Shown piece after piece: positions 15,720 to 24,012 of a DNA stretch of 64,000 nucleotides; positions within the stretch are counted from its first letter, which is position 1, and the number at the start of each line of letters is the position of its first letter. Where the stretch lies: contig JAADHU010000069.1 of assembly GCA_013151645.1 (NCBI GenBank), positions 1 to 64,000 on the forward strand, written 5' to 3'. The translations under genes and the position numbers were made by a program. A model generated the notes under the pieces. It worked only from the letters and a program-made list of their open reading frames with translations. It ran no database searches and was not told where the DNA came from. Source of the DNA: Gammaproteobacteria bacterium. GTDB lineage: Bacteria; Pseudomonadota; Gammaproteobacteria; Steroidobacterales; Woeseiaceae.

Positions 15720-16805
15720 ATGTTAGTCGATCGCTATCTGCTGCGCGAAGTGAGTGTACCCTTTGTCGGCGTCAGCGGCGCTCTCCTGGCGATTTTTCTG
15801 ACTTACAGCATCACCGCGATGCTGGCCAAAGCCAGTGCGGGACTTCTGAATCCAAGTGAAGTGGCGAATCTGACTTTTCTCAAATCGATAGTCGCACTGG
15901 AAGTGTTGTTGCCCGTTGGTATGTATCTGGGCATCATTCTTGGACTAGGTCGCCTCTACAGTGACTCTGAAGTGTACGCGTTACAATCCGCCGGGATCGG
16001 CGAGAGTCGTTTTCTTCGACCGGTGATCGGCTTCGCGGCCATGATCGCGGTCCTGATTGGTTTGATATCAACGGTCGCGCGTCCCTGGGCCTACCAGCAG
16101 GTTTACCAACTGGGTGCAATCGCTGCAGCATCATCTGAACTTGAGCGCATTAAGGCCGGGCGATTTTACGTCGACGACGACGTAGGCCGGGCGGTATTTA
16201 TCCAGGGTCTGTCCGATGATCGTCAACAGCTGCAGGGTGTGTTTGTTCGCAGCCGGGATGACAAGGGACTTCAAGTCGTCTCTTCGGCGACAGGTCGATT
16301 TGAACCCTACGCCAGGAAAAACCATCACAAAATCGTTCTGGACGATGCCTATGTGTACAAGAAGGTAAACGATGGACCGAACGTACTGGGACAGTTTAAG
16401 TCGTTGACGCTTTATCTCACGGCGGCTACGCCGGCGCTCAACCGACACAAGGTTAAGGCGCAATCAACATTTTCGTTGCTCGATGCGAAGACTCCGGAAG
16501 ACAAGGCTGAGTTCCAGTGGCGCCTGTCGACGTCGGTATCAACACTGCTGCTTGCCCTCGCCGCCGTGCCGTTAAGTCGTTCATTGCCACGCCGTGGTCG
16601 CTATGCCAAAACCATGATCGCATTGCTGGTTTATGCCTTGTATCTGAATTTCCTCATGATGGCCAAGACCTGGGTAGAACAGGAGAAACTGGGATCAATC
16701 TGGTGGGTACCCGGGCTTTTCGCGGTGCTGGTTGTGGTTTTTTACGAGCCCTGGCGAATATTCGTACGACGCCGAAAACTGAAAAATCAACATGTCGATC
16801 ATTGA
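15720..16805 (+). CDS. lptF: LptF-like permease of the lipopolysaccharide-type export complex
   Basis: The 361-residue protein has the LptF/LptG layout: MLVDRYLLREVSVPFVGVSG, three N-terminal membrane helices, a periplasmic jellyroll (about 130-250, GRFYVDDDVGRAVFIQGLS and GRFEPY) and three C-terminal helices (LLLALAAVPLSRSLPRRGRYA). LptF and LptG form the membrane part of the LptB2FG ABC transporter, which extracts a glycolipid from the inner membrane. GGAGAGG precedes the start. It overlaps lptG by 14 bases. No lptB or lptC is in the window, so the ATPase must come from elsewhere. This may be the cell's only LptF or a second copy with another cargo. Confidence 0.85.
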   Translation: MLVDRYLLREVSVPFVGVSGALLAIFLTYSITAMLAKASAGLLNPSEVANLTFLKSIVALEVLLPVGMYLGIILGLGRLYSDSEVYALQSAGIGESRFLRPVIGFAAMIAVLIGLISTVARPWAYQQVYQLGAIAAASSELERIKAGRFYVDDDVGRAVFIQGLSDDRQQLQGVFVRSRDDKGLQVVSSATGRFEPYARKNHHKIVLDDAYVYKKVNDGPNVLGQFKSLTLYLTAATPALNRHKVKAQSTFSLLDAKTPEDKAEFQWRLSTSVSTLLLALAAVPLSRSLPRRGRYAKTMIALLVYALYLNFLMMAKTWVEQEKLGSIWWVPGLFAVLVVVFYEPWRIFVRRRKLKNQHVDH

Positions 16806-17859
16806 TCGTTTCATAGCACGCAATTTTCTCAGCGGAGCGTCGATCGTGCTGATGATCCTGCTGTCGTTGTTCGCCTTCCTGACCCTGGCGGAAGCGCTGG
16901 AAGACGTCGGCAAAGGGATGTTTACTACCTTTGACGCGCTGACTATCGTCGGCTATTCCCTGCCCAGGCTGATGCTGGACCTGCTGCCGGTGACTGCCTT
17001 GCTGGGCGTGCTGATTGGCCTCGGCGCGATGGCGAACAACCAGGAACTGACTGTCCTGCGAGCGGCCGGTTATTCGGTCGGTCGTATTGCGTGGCCCGTT
17101 GTTGAGGTCGTCATCGCGGCCACCGTTATAGTACTAATTCTGCAGTTTTTCGTGGTGCCGGATCTGGAGCTTAGTGCCGCTCGTGTCAGGGCCAAGACGT
17201 CGATCGAGACCACCATCGTTAGCGACGAAGGAGGGTCCTGGACGCGCAGCGGCAATCGCTTTGTGCGTATCGGACAGATCATTCAGCACGGCGAATTGCG
17301 CGACGTGGAGATTTTCGCCCTGGGTGAAGATGCGCAACTGGAAGAAGTTATGCAGGCGACCAGTGTGCAGGTGCTCGATGGTGGCCAATGGCTGCTGCGG
17401 GATGTCACGGTGACCGATCTGAGCAGCGGCGAGATCACAGAGGAACATCTAAACAGCAAGGTATGGCGCAGCTTCCTGTCGGCACAACAGACGTCGGCGC
17501 TGATAGTGCCGGTTGAGGCCATGGCGCCTTTGGCTCTGTATCGATACATCCGTCAACTTGACGAAAATGACCTCGATACACATCGTTATCGAGTCATGCT
17601 GTGGCAGCAACTGAGTATTCCCATCGGTCTGCTGGCGATGGCTTTACTGGGATTTCCGTTTCTGCTGGGCTCCGGTCGGGCGATATCGGCCGGCCAGCGT
17701 GCAGCGATCGGAGGGAGCATTGGTATTCTGTTTTATCTTTTCGAGCAAATGATCGGGCACTTCGCCATCCTGTTCGAACTCAGCCCGGCGCCGGCCGCGT
17801 TTGCGCCGGACCTGGTGTTGCTGACACTGGCACTGGTCATTTTGCGACGGGCACGCTGA
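16792..17859 (+). CDS. lptG: LptG-like permease of the lipopolysaccharide-type export complex
   Basis: The 355-residue protein is the usual partner of LptF. It starts MSIIDRFIARNFLSGASIVL, has the inner-membrane block LPRLMLDLLPVTALLGVLIGLGAMANNQELTVLRAAG split over helices two and three, and a periplasmic domain (SDEGGSWTRSGNRFVRIG, VQVLDGGQWLLRDVTV). The C-terminal part contains HRYRVMLWQQLSIPIGLLAM followed by FPFLLGSGRAIS. These are family-typical. Its start lies inside the end of lptF, so the two are coupled. The flippase gene follows 25 bases later, likely in one transcript. Confidence 0.88.
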   Translation: MSIIDRFIARNFLSGASIVLMILLSLFAFLTLAEALEDVGKGMFTTFDALTIVGYSLPRLMLDLLPVTALLGVLIGLGAMANNQELTVLRAAGYSVGRIAWPVVEVVIAATVIVLILQFFVVPDLELSAARVRAKTSIETTIVSDEGGSWTRSGNRFVRIGQIIQHGELRDVEIFALGEDAQLEEVMQATSVQVLDGGQWLLRDVTVTDLSSGEITEEHLNSKVWRSFLSAQQTSALIVPVEAMAPLALYRYIRQLDENDLDTHRYRVMLWQQLSIPIGLLAMALLGFPFLLGSGRAISAGQRAAIGGSIGILFYLFEQMIGHFAILFELSPAPAAFAPDLVLLTLALVILRRAR

Positions 17860-17884
17860 TTCGGTCGCCGCCGTCATAACCGAA

Positions 17885-19222
17885 ATGGATAGCCAATCAA
17901 CCGAGAAGCAGTCGCTGCTGGACCGTGCCGCCAGGAATTTCGGACGATTGTTGCGTGGGCGCGGCGTTGCGGCGGTGCTGGAACTGTTAACAGTCGCGAT
18001 ACTGGCTCGGGCGCTATCGCCCGCGGAATTCGGCCAGATTGTACTTATTCAGACCTATGTCCTGATCGTTCGCGGCTTGTTCAACTTCAAGTTGTTTGAA
18101 GCCGTGATACGTTTCGGTGTCCCTGCACTCGAGGCTCACGACGATGTTTCGCTGCGGCGATTGTTGCGATTGACGCTTTTTATCGATCTTGCCGCCAGCG
18201 CACTGGCGACGGTTGTCGCGGTGTTGGCGGCGCCACTGGTGGCGATATTCCTCGATTGGGACTCGTCGCTGGTGCTTGCTGCGATGCTCTATAGCAGCGT
18301 GCTGGTGACGGCGGGCATTGGTACACCGAAAGGCATCCTGCGCCTGTTCGACCGTTTCGACGTGCTGGGAATTCAACTAATGGTCAGCCCGGTACTGCGC
18401 CTCGGCGGCGTCATTCTTGCGCTGTCACTGGACGCCAATCTGTTGTGGCTGGTCGTGGTTCTGGCGCTGGGGACGCTGGCGGGAAATTTCTATCTCATCG
18501 CCCGTGGTTGGCAGGTATTTCAAGATCGGGTTGGCGGGAGCGTACTGCGTGGGCCGTCACTTAAAGCGTGGCAACAGGCCTTCCCGGGCCTGCGCGCTTT
18601 CCTGACGATCGTTTATCTTCAAACCAATGTCGATATGTTGCCGAAACACGTTTCCACACTGCTTGCAGGTTCTCTTCTCGGACCGGCTGCCGCTGGCATG
18701 TTGCGGCTGGCGCGCGAAGCGACGAAGATTCTGTCGAAGCCCGGAGCATTGCTGCAGCAAGTCTTGTTTCCGGATCTGGTACGTCTTTGGGGGCGCGGCG
18801 CGGACAGCTTCCGCATGATTTTGCTGCGTGCTTTATTGATATCCGGCCTTTTTGGTGTCGTTTTTATCGTGGCTTCGATCTTTGGCGGACGCCTGCTGTT
18901 CAGCAGCGCCCTGGGCCCCGATTATGCGGAGGCCGCTCCATTGCTGACCCTGCTATTGCTTTCTGCGACGCTTGAACTGGCCGGTATCGTACTGCGTGCA
19001 GCGGGCTACGCGATCGGTCATGCCGGCGAGATACTGCGACTTCATCTGCTTAGCGCGGTGATTTACCTGGCGTCGTTTACTTTTCTTGCGCCACGCATGG
19101 GATTGATCGGTCCGGGGATCGCCGCCTGCGTCGCGGCGACAGTGACGTTAGTGGGTATTGGCTGGATGGTTGCGAAAAGTATTCGCGAAACGCCACTGGA
19201 ATCCGACGAAGCACGCGGTTGA
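17885..19222 (+). CDS. Wzx-like polysaccharide/lipid flippase (MOP superfamily)
   Basis: This 445-residue, very hydrophobic protein has about 12 to 14 membrane segments. It starts with an amphipathic region and the family-typical LLRGRGVAAVLELLTVAILARALSP split over the first helix, followed by FGQIVLIQTYVLIVRGLFNF. Later it has LLQQVLFPDLVRLWGRG and a final paired-helix region. Such proteins flip undecaprenyl-linked sugars or other lipid-linked glycans across the inner membrane. The gene follows lptG and is convergent with the acyltransferase gene (9 bases apart). In this locus it could flip a lipid-linked oligosaccharide or the glycosylated lipid before Lpt-like extraction. Confidence 0.78.
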   Translation: MDSQSTEKQSLLDRAARNFGRLLRGRGVAAVLELLTVAILARALSPAEFGQIVLIQTYVLIVRGLFNFKLFEAVIRFGVPALEAHDDVSLRRLLRLTLFIDLAASALATVVAVLAAPLVAIFLDWDSSLVLAAMLYSSVLVTAGIGTPKGILRLFDRFDVLGIQLMVSPVLRLGGVILALSLDANLLWLVVVLALGTLAGNFYLIARGWQVFQDRVGGSVLRGPSLKAWQQAFPGLRAFLTIVYLQTNVDMLPKHVSTLLAGSLLGPAAAGMLRLAREATKILSKPGALLQQVLFPDLVRLWGRGADSFRMILLRALLISGLFGVVFIVASIFGGRLLFSSALGPDYAEAAPLLTLLLLSATLELAGIVLRAAGYAIGHAGEILRLHLLSAVIYLASFTFLAPRMGLIGPGIAACVAATVTLVGIGWMVAKSIRETPLESDEARG

Positions 19223-19231
19223 GATTGCCGG

Positions 19232-20197
19232 CTACCCCTTGCGGTGGCTGCGGTTGTCGATGTCAGCGTAGGCCTCGTGAGGCCACCGGCGACCAAAGCA
19301 CATCCATTGATCCGGCGTCTCGCGAATCCAGCTTTCAAAGTAGGCGAGGAGTTGCTGTGTCATTTGATGCGCTTGCTCACTGGCCGATGCCGCCGGATCT
19401 TCGGGTTTGATGGGCGGGAAGACCGTTATTCGAAATCGCATGTCGGGCAGGCGCTCGGCCCGTACCGGCAGTAAATCGCAGTTATGTCGCTGCGCCAGGC
19501 GGGCGGCGGTTGTATTGGTCGGTGTGGGCACACCGAAAAAATCCAGCGGATCGCCGCTGTCCAGGCGTGTGTCGGTGACCATGCCAACGATGAACTTTCG
19601 TTTGAGTTCCTGCGTCAGCCCGCGCATGCAGCCATCGCGCGAAATCCATTCGCAGGGGAGGGCCGTTCGCAAACGCAGAAAAAGATCGGCCAGGAACGGG
19701 TTTTTTTCCGGTGCGAAAATAGAGGTGATGCGCAATTTATATTGCGAGGCTACAAAAGTCGATATTTGCCAGGCGCCAATATGGCCGGTCACCATGACGG
19801 CGGCGTTCCCGCGGTAGTCCGCGAGGTTTACACCGTCGGCGACGACAAACTCAATGCGGTCGTCGCGTTCGAGCCAAATACGCTCGGCAAACACGAGCTC
19901 AGCGGCGGCATTGCCCAGGTTGCCGCAAACATCCCGCGTCAGTTGTCGTATTTCCCGCGGCTCTTTTTGCGGAAAAGCCAGGCTCAGATTGCGTCGGATC
20001 TTCGACGTAAAAGGCAGTGCAAAGCGGAGATTTCTGAAAACGAAGTTGGCGAATATTGCAGCGCGTTCCGGCGTCATGCTTTGCATTAGCTTTAGCAGAG
20101 ATCGGACAACAAAAGCCTCAAGCCGCCAGCTCAGGTTTCGTAGCGACGGCAATTTTTCAATGAGCCGTGCGGAAAATAGAAAATGCTGTTGTGCCAT
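19232..20197 (-). CDS. LpxL/HtrB-family acyltransferase with altered HX4(D/E) motif
   Basis: The 321-residue protein is of the lipid A secondary acyltransferase type: KIRRNLSLAFPQKEPREI near 67-84, the catalytic region VMVTGHIGAWQIS, FIVGMVTDTRLDSGDPLDFFG and TPTNTTAARLAQRHNCDLLPV. The catalytic His139 is present, but the acidic residue of the HX4D/E motif is Gln144. This may lower activity or change it. ATG 20197 was chosen because it falls just after the hydroxylase stop; longer starts overlap that gene. It is the last gene of a minus-strand operon with an acyl ligase, an SDR and a fatty-acid hydroxylase, so its acceptor may be a sphingolipid-type lipid rather than lipid A. Confidence 0.78.
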   Translation of the reverse strand: MAQQHFLFSARLIEKLPSLRNLSWRLEAFVVRSLLKLMQSMTPERAAIFANFVFRNLRFALPFTSKIRRNLSLAFPQKEPREIRQLTRDVCGNLGNAAAELVFAERIWLERDDRIEFVVADGVNLADYRGNAAVMVTGHIGAWQISTFVASQYKLRITSIFAPEKNPFLADLFLRLRTALPCEWISRDGCMRGLTQELKRKFIVGMVTDTRLDSGDPLDFFGVPTPTNTTAARLAQRHNCDLLPVRAERLPDMRFRITVFPPIKPEDPAASASEQAHQMTQQLLAYFESWIRETPDQWMCFGRRWPHEAYADIDNRSHRKG

Positions 20198-20201
20198 CGT
20201 G

Positions 20202-20792
20202 CTAGTGCAGTGTGCCGAAGACCCAGTCCCACAACGGTGAGCTAACGCCGTACTTCGCATTCTTGGCTGAAAAATGATGCCGCATGTGATGGTGCTTCAA
20301 GGCTTGCAGAAGCGGGTGGCGCATCTTGAAGTGATGCGTCGCGTAATGAATGTAGTCGTAGATCAAATAGCCGACAATAAAAAACGCGCAAAATGGCTCT
20401 GCCCAGGGTGCCGGGATAATCGCCGAGAAGATGAGCCAGATAAAGGCCAATACGATGATCGCGCCGGTCGGCGGCATGACCAATCGCGTCTTGTCGGCCG
20501 GCACGTCGTGATGCACGCCATGAAAGAGGTAGACCAGCCATTTACCCGTTTTACTCTTGGCTGGAAAGTGGAACAGGTAACGGTGCAGCAAATACTCTGT
20601 CAGCGTCCATACGATCAAGGCCGGCAATATCAGCGCGGCCAGCTGACTAACGGGCAGCTGGTGCACCGCCACGGCGCGCCACAGCAGAAAGCCGACCACG
20701 GGAGACCAGAACAACAAGGGAACGATCGGATGTACGTGGGTCAGCGACTCCATCATGTCGTTCTTGAAAAGTCGTACTGACTTCTTTTTCAT
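20202..20792 (-). CDS. Fatty-acid 2-hydroxylase-like membrane di-iron enzyme
   Basis: The 196-residue membrane protein carries the histidine boxes of the fatty acid hydroxylase superfamily: EYLLHRYLFH, HGVHHDVPAD, DYIHYATHHF and HHHMRHHF, between four membrane segments. The order and spacing resemble FA2H/Scs7, which 2-hydroxylate the N-acyl chain of ceramides; these lack the cytochrome b5 domain here, so an external electron donor is needed. ATG 20792 has AGGA nine bases upstream and is preferred to a start at 20822. Its place next to a ceramide-reductase candidate and an acyl-ACP ligase supports a sphingolipid substrate. The exact carbon hydroxylated cannot be read. Confidence 0.85.
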   Translation of the reverse strand: MKKKSVRLFKNDMMESLTHVHPIVPLLFWSPVVGFLLWRAVAVHQLPVSQLAALILPALIVWTLTEYLLHRYLFHFPAKSKTGKWLVYLFHGVHHDVPADKTRLVMPPTGAIIVLAFIWLIFSAIIPAPWAEPFCAFFIVGYLIYDYIHYATHHFKMRHPLLQALKHHHMRHHFSAKNAKYGVSSPLWDWVFGTLH

Positions 20793-20871
20793 GTCAAATG
20801 ATCCTGATCGATAGCCGATCACAGTATAGAGCCTGGTCGAAAATTATACAGGGAGACGCGTCCATCCTGGG

Positions 20872-21831
20872 TCATTTTTCGGCCAGAAATTCGACTTCGG
20901 AACCGGCCCAGTCGGGCGTTGCTCGCAGACCTTTTGCAAGTTGGGTCGCGGGACTCCAGCCAGACAAACGCTGAAACTCGGTACCATCGCAGACCCAGTC
21001 ATGGTGCCGCAGTTCGCGCAGCTTCTGCGGGGTCAGCATGGGGGCGGTGCCGAAGTGGATGCCGAGTCGCGCATTGACCCAGGCGGGAGCGTCGAGCAGC
21101 CATGAGGGCGCCTGCATCACGCGAATTTTTCGGTGGCACAAACGACTTACAATTTCGCTGACTTCGTGCCAGTCGTAGCCGCAAGGCTGGCCGTCATCCA
21201 GGGGGAAAGTGGCTCCCGCTGCAAGATCGCCTTTGAGCCAGGCGAGGATAGCGGCGCTCAGGTCTTCGACATACAACAGTGAAAATCGGGCATGAGGCGA
21301 ACCGGCAGTCAGGGCGATTCCGCGCGCCATCAATCGAAAAACGGGTAGCATTTCACGGTCGCCCGGTCCATACACCGCGGGCGGGCGCAGAACGGTCCAG
21401 GGTATGCCCGCGCCTTCGTCGTGCAGCACTTGTTCAGCCCGACGTTTGCTGGCGGCATAAAATGAAAGTTGCGGTTCGCGTGCTGCGAGCGATGAGAGCG
21501 CGAGTAGTCTTGGTGCAGGTTGCACGCTCCTGATGGCTTGCAAAAGGCGGCTCGTTCCGTCGACGTTGACGCGATCAAACTGAGCCTGAGTGGCACCCCG
21601 GACATTGCCGGCACAATGAATTACCGCGTCCGTATTCGCCACCAGATGCCGCAGGCTTTGCACGTCGTCCAGATTGCCAGCGATAAGATCAGCACCTTTG
21701 AGTGCTGGCAAGGATGCCTTTGCGGGACTGCGCACCAGCGCACGAACGGAAAACCCCTGGTCTCGCAGTCGCCTGCAGATAGACTGGCCGATAAACCCGG
21801 TTGCGCCTGTGATCGCAATTGTTTGCTTCAA
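20872..21831 (-). CDS. NAD(P)-dependent SDR, candidate ceramide reductase
   Basis: The 319-residue extended SDR begins MKQTIAITGATGFIGQSICR (GxxGxxG) and has LLALSSLAAREPQLSFYAASKRRAEQVL, giving the catalytic Ser and YxxxK. LRPPAVYGPGDREMLPVFRL is typical of 3-beta-HSD/ceramide-reductase-like proteins. In Caulobacter an SDR of this kind (CerR) reduces the 3-oxo group during ceramide synthesis and lies near an acyl-ACP synthetase. The same pairing is seen here: the acyl-AMP ligase ends 26 bases upstream. The assignment is by family plus neighbours. A UDP-sugar epimerase role is the main alternative. Confidence 0.72.
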   Translation of the reverse strand: MKQTIAITGATGFIGQSICRRLRDQGFSVRALVRSPAKASLPALKGADLIAGNLDDVQSLRHLVANTDAVIHCAGNVRGATQAQFDRVNVDGTSRLLQAIRSVQPAPRLLALSSLAAREPQLSFYAASKRRAEQVLHDEGAGIPWTVLRPPAVYGPGDREMLPVFRLMARGIALTAGSPHARFSLLYVEDLSAAILAWLKGDLAAGATFPLDDGQPCGYDWHEVSEIVSRLCHRKIRVMQAPSWLLDAPAWVNARLGIHFGTAPMLTPQKLRELRHHDWVCDGTEFQRLSGWSPATQLAKGLRATPDWAGSEVEFLAEK

Positions 21832-21857
21832 GGGAGGGGTACCGTTTTGCGCCGGGT

Positions 21858-23633
21858 TCAGGCGATCGATTTTCTCAATTCGTTCTCATCCGCAATTTCA
21901 ATCAGTCGATCGAGATTGTGTGCGGCCATGAAGTTCAGGCGGGCTTTGGAGCGTGACAATTTGCCGGATGAGGTGCGCGGCAGTTGCCGCTTTGACACGA
22001 GAGTAATGTAACAGTCGATGCCAAGTTCATTGCGAATAATGCCGGTCAGGCGGGAAATAAGCGCTGAGCGTTTAACCGGATCGGCCTGGCGGCATTGAAT
22101 CTTGAGCACGCAAATCTCGCCACCGCTCGGATTTGGTACGGAAAATGCGAGTGACCCGCCAACGCGTACCTCGGGCTGTTGCTCGGCGAGGAATTCGAGA
22201 TCCTGAGGCCAGACATTCTTGCCGTTGATGATAATCAGGTCTTTTTCCCGACCGGTAATGACGATATTCGATTCGACCTGGTAGCCGAGGTCGCCGGTAT
22301 TGAGCCAGCCATCCTCGGACAATACCGCCCGGGTACTTTCAGGATCGTTCAAATAGCCGGACATTACGCTTGGGCCGCGCAAGAAAATTGTGCCGCTGTG
22401 ACGGTCAGGAAGGTTGTTTCCCGATGCATCACGGATTTCAATTTCAAAGTCAGGCAACAGGTAGCCGCATTTGACGAATCGTTTTGCCCTGGAGTGGTCG
22501 GGGTGTGAAGGTTCAATGGGCAACGCCTGTTGATGCTGGGACAAGTGATTGGCATCGATACAATCCGTTTCCACACCCTGAAACAGGGGCGCGAAGCTGA
22601 TTGCCAGAGAGCACTCCGCCATGCCGTAGCAGGCCAGAAATGCGCTGTCCTTAAAACCAGCGGGTTCCAGTACGCGGGCAAACTCTTCCAGCGTTTCGGG
22701 GCGAATCATTTCCGCGCCAATGCCGGCCATGCGCCAGTTACTCAAGTCGTATTTCCTGGCCTCGTTGGGGCGCAGGCGTCGGGCGCACAGGTCATAACCA
22801 AACGACGGACCAAAAGAAATAGTCGCTTTGGTCAGCGTCATCAGGTTGAGCCACTGCCTGGGCCGCACGGCAAACTCTCGCGTGTCCAGGTAGTCGACCG
22901 AGCGTTGTGCAGCGACAGGAACCAGCAACAGGCCGATCAGGCCCATATCGTGATAGAACGGCAGCCACGAGAAAAAGCGATCGTCGGTTTGCAGTTTGAT
23001 GCCGTGGCGAATGATGCCGGTCAAATTGCTCATTACCGTTTCTTGCGTGATAACCACGCCTCGCGGGAAGCGCGTACTGCCGGAGGTAAATTGAATGTAG
23101 GCCGTGTCGCCGGGTTCGATCGACGGCAATGCGTCGCTTCCTTCCGGTAGTTTGTCGAAATCGGCGGGATCGCCTACAAACTTGATGTCATAACCGTCGA
23201 CGGCTTCCAGCAGGAACGAGATATAGCCACTCGAGGCCATCGCGACGGAGACTTCGGCGCCCTTGATGAGTCGGGCAAGTTGTTGCACGTACGCCTTGTG
23301 ACCGCCGAGGGTTAACGTTGCGGGAAACGCGACCGGCACCAGGCCGGCGTATTGGCAGGCGAAGAAAAAGACCAGGAAGTCCGGATTGGTTTCTGCGACC
23401 AGTCCCATTCGAGCTCCTTTCGGCAGACCCAGTCCCTGCAGCTTGCGCGCCAACGTTCGCGCCTGGCGTCTCAATTCGTGATAGGGCAGGCGGGCGGATT
23501 GCTCGCCTCTACCGGTAAAAAAGTTGGCGCCGGTGCTGCCTTGCGCTGCGTAGTCCAGCGCGTCTACCAGGGTAGTAAAACCGCCTCCCTGGAACTCGAT
23601 AGTGTTCCGGGATGGTGTGATCTCAATCTTCAA
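21858..23633 (-). CDS. Fatty acyl-AMP ligase / acyl-ACP synthetase (FAAL-like)
   Basis: The 591-residue adenylate-forming enzyme activates a fatty acid as acyl-AMP and passes it to a carrier protein. The ATP-binding motif is FTSGSTRFPRGVV (182-194); SWLPFYHDMGLIG, YGMAECSLAISF, GWLNTGDLGYQ and a C-terminal TSSGKLSRSKAR are typical of FAAL-type ligases. There is no carrier domain of its own, so the partner is probably the carrier protein at 4801-5100. TTG 23633 was chosen as start because AAGGGGA lies eight bases before it; an upstream in-frame TTG at 23684 has no such site. In Caulobacter a related synthetase loads the sphingolipid carrier protein. Confidence 0.82.
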   Translation of the reverse strand: MKIEITPSRNTIEFQGGGFTTLVDALDYAAQGSTGANFFTGRGEQSARLPYHELRRQARTLARKLQGLGLPKGARMGLVAETNPDFLVFFFACQYAGLVPVAFPATLTLGGHKAYVQQLARLIKGAEVSVAMASSGYISFLLEAVDGYDIKFVGDPADFDKLPEGSDALPSIEPGDTAYIQFTSGSTRFPRGVVITQETVMSNLTGIIRHGIKLQTDDRFFSWLPFYHDMGLIGLLLVPVAAQRSVDYLDTREFAVRPRQWLNLMTLTKATISFGPSFGYDLCARRLRPNEARKYDLSNWRMAGIGAEMIRPETLEEFARVLEPAGFKDSAFLACYGMAECSLAISFAPLFQGVETDCIDANHLSQHQQALPIEPSHPDHSRAKRFVKCGYLLPDFEIEIRDASGNNLPDRHSGTIFLRGPSVMSGYLNDPESTRAVLSEDGWLNTGDLGYQVESNIVITGREKDLIIINGKNVWPQDLEFLAEQQPEVRVGGSLAFSVPNPSGGEICVLKIQCRQADPVKRSALISRLTGIIRNELGIDCYITLVSKRQLPRTSSGKLSRSKARLNFMAAHNLDRLIEIADENELRKSIA

Positions 23634-24012
23634 AACTAAAGTCCCCTTCGCGCTGCCGAAAGATTTGCTCTTCCTGCAGGCCAATTCGGATGATCATGAA
23701 CGCCCAACTTATTGTAAGTGCAGAAGTTTCACGGGCGTGATAGCTGCGCTATTGTCGTCGTTGAGACCGAGAATCTCAAGCCCTGAGAACGAAAAACTTA
23801 TACAGCGGGGAAAAATCCACAAATTTGGGTGCCGAACGGGCTGTTAGACAGCCAATGGCAGCAGTTCGGCCATTTCCGGCTGTTGGACTGCGTGCCTCGT
23901 CAAGGTGAGAAAAATTGGCCTGGAAGGCGCAAAAGACCGCGTTTTTTGGCATTATCGGCACAGTGTTTTGTGGCACAGACTTCACTTGACCAGGCAATCG
24001 GGAGACATTGAT
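23634..24012. other. Intergenic region upstream of two divergent genes
   Basis: About 380 bases separate the divergent acyl ligase and dienelactone hydrolase genes, so promoters for both should be here. No convincing sigma-70 pair, RNA fold or repeat was recognised. A frame is open upstream of the hydrolase start, but it has no protein-like sequence. Confidence 0.5.
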
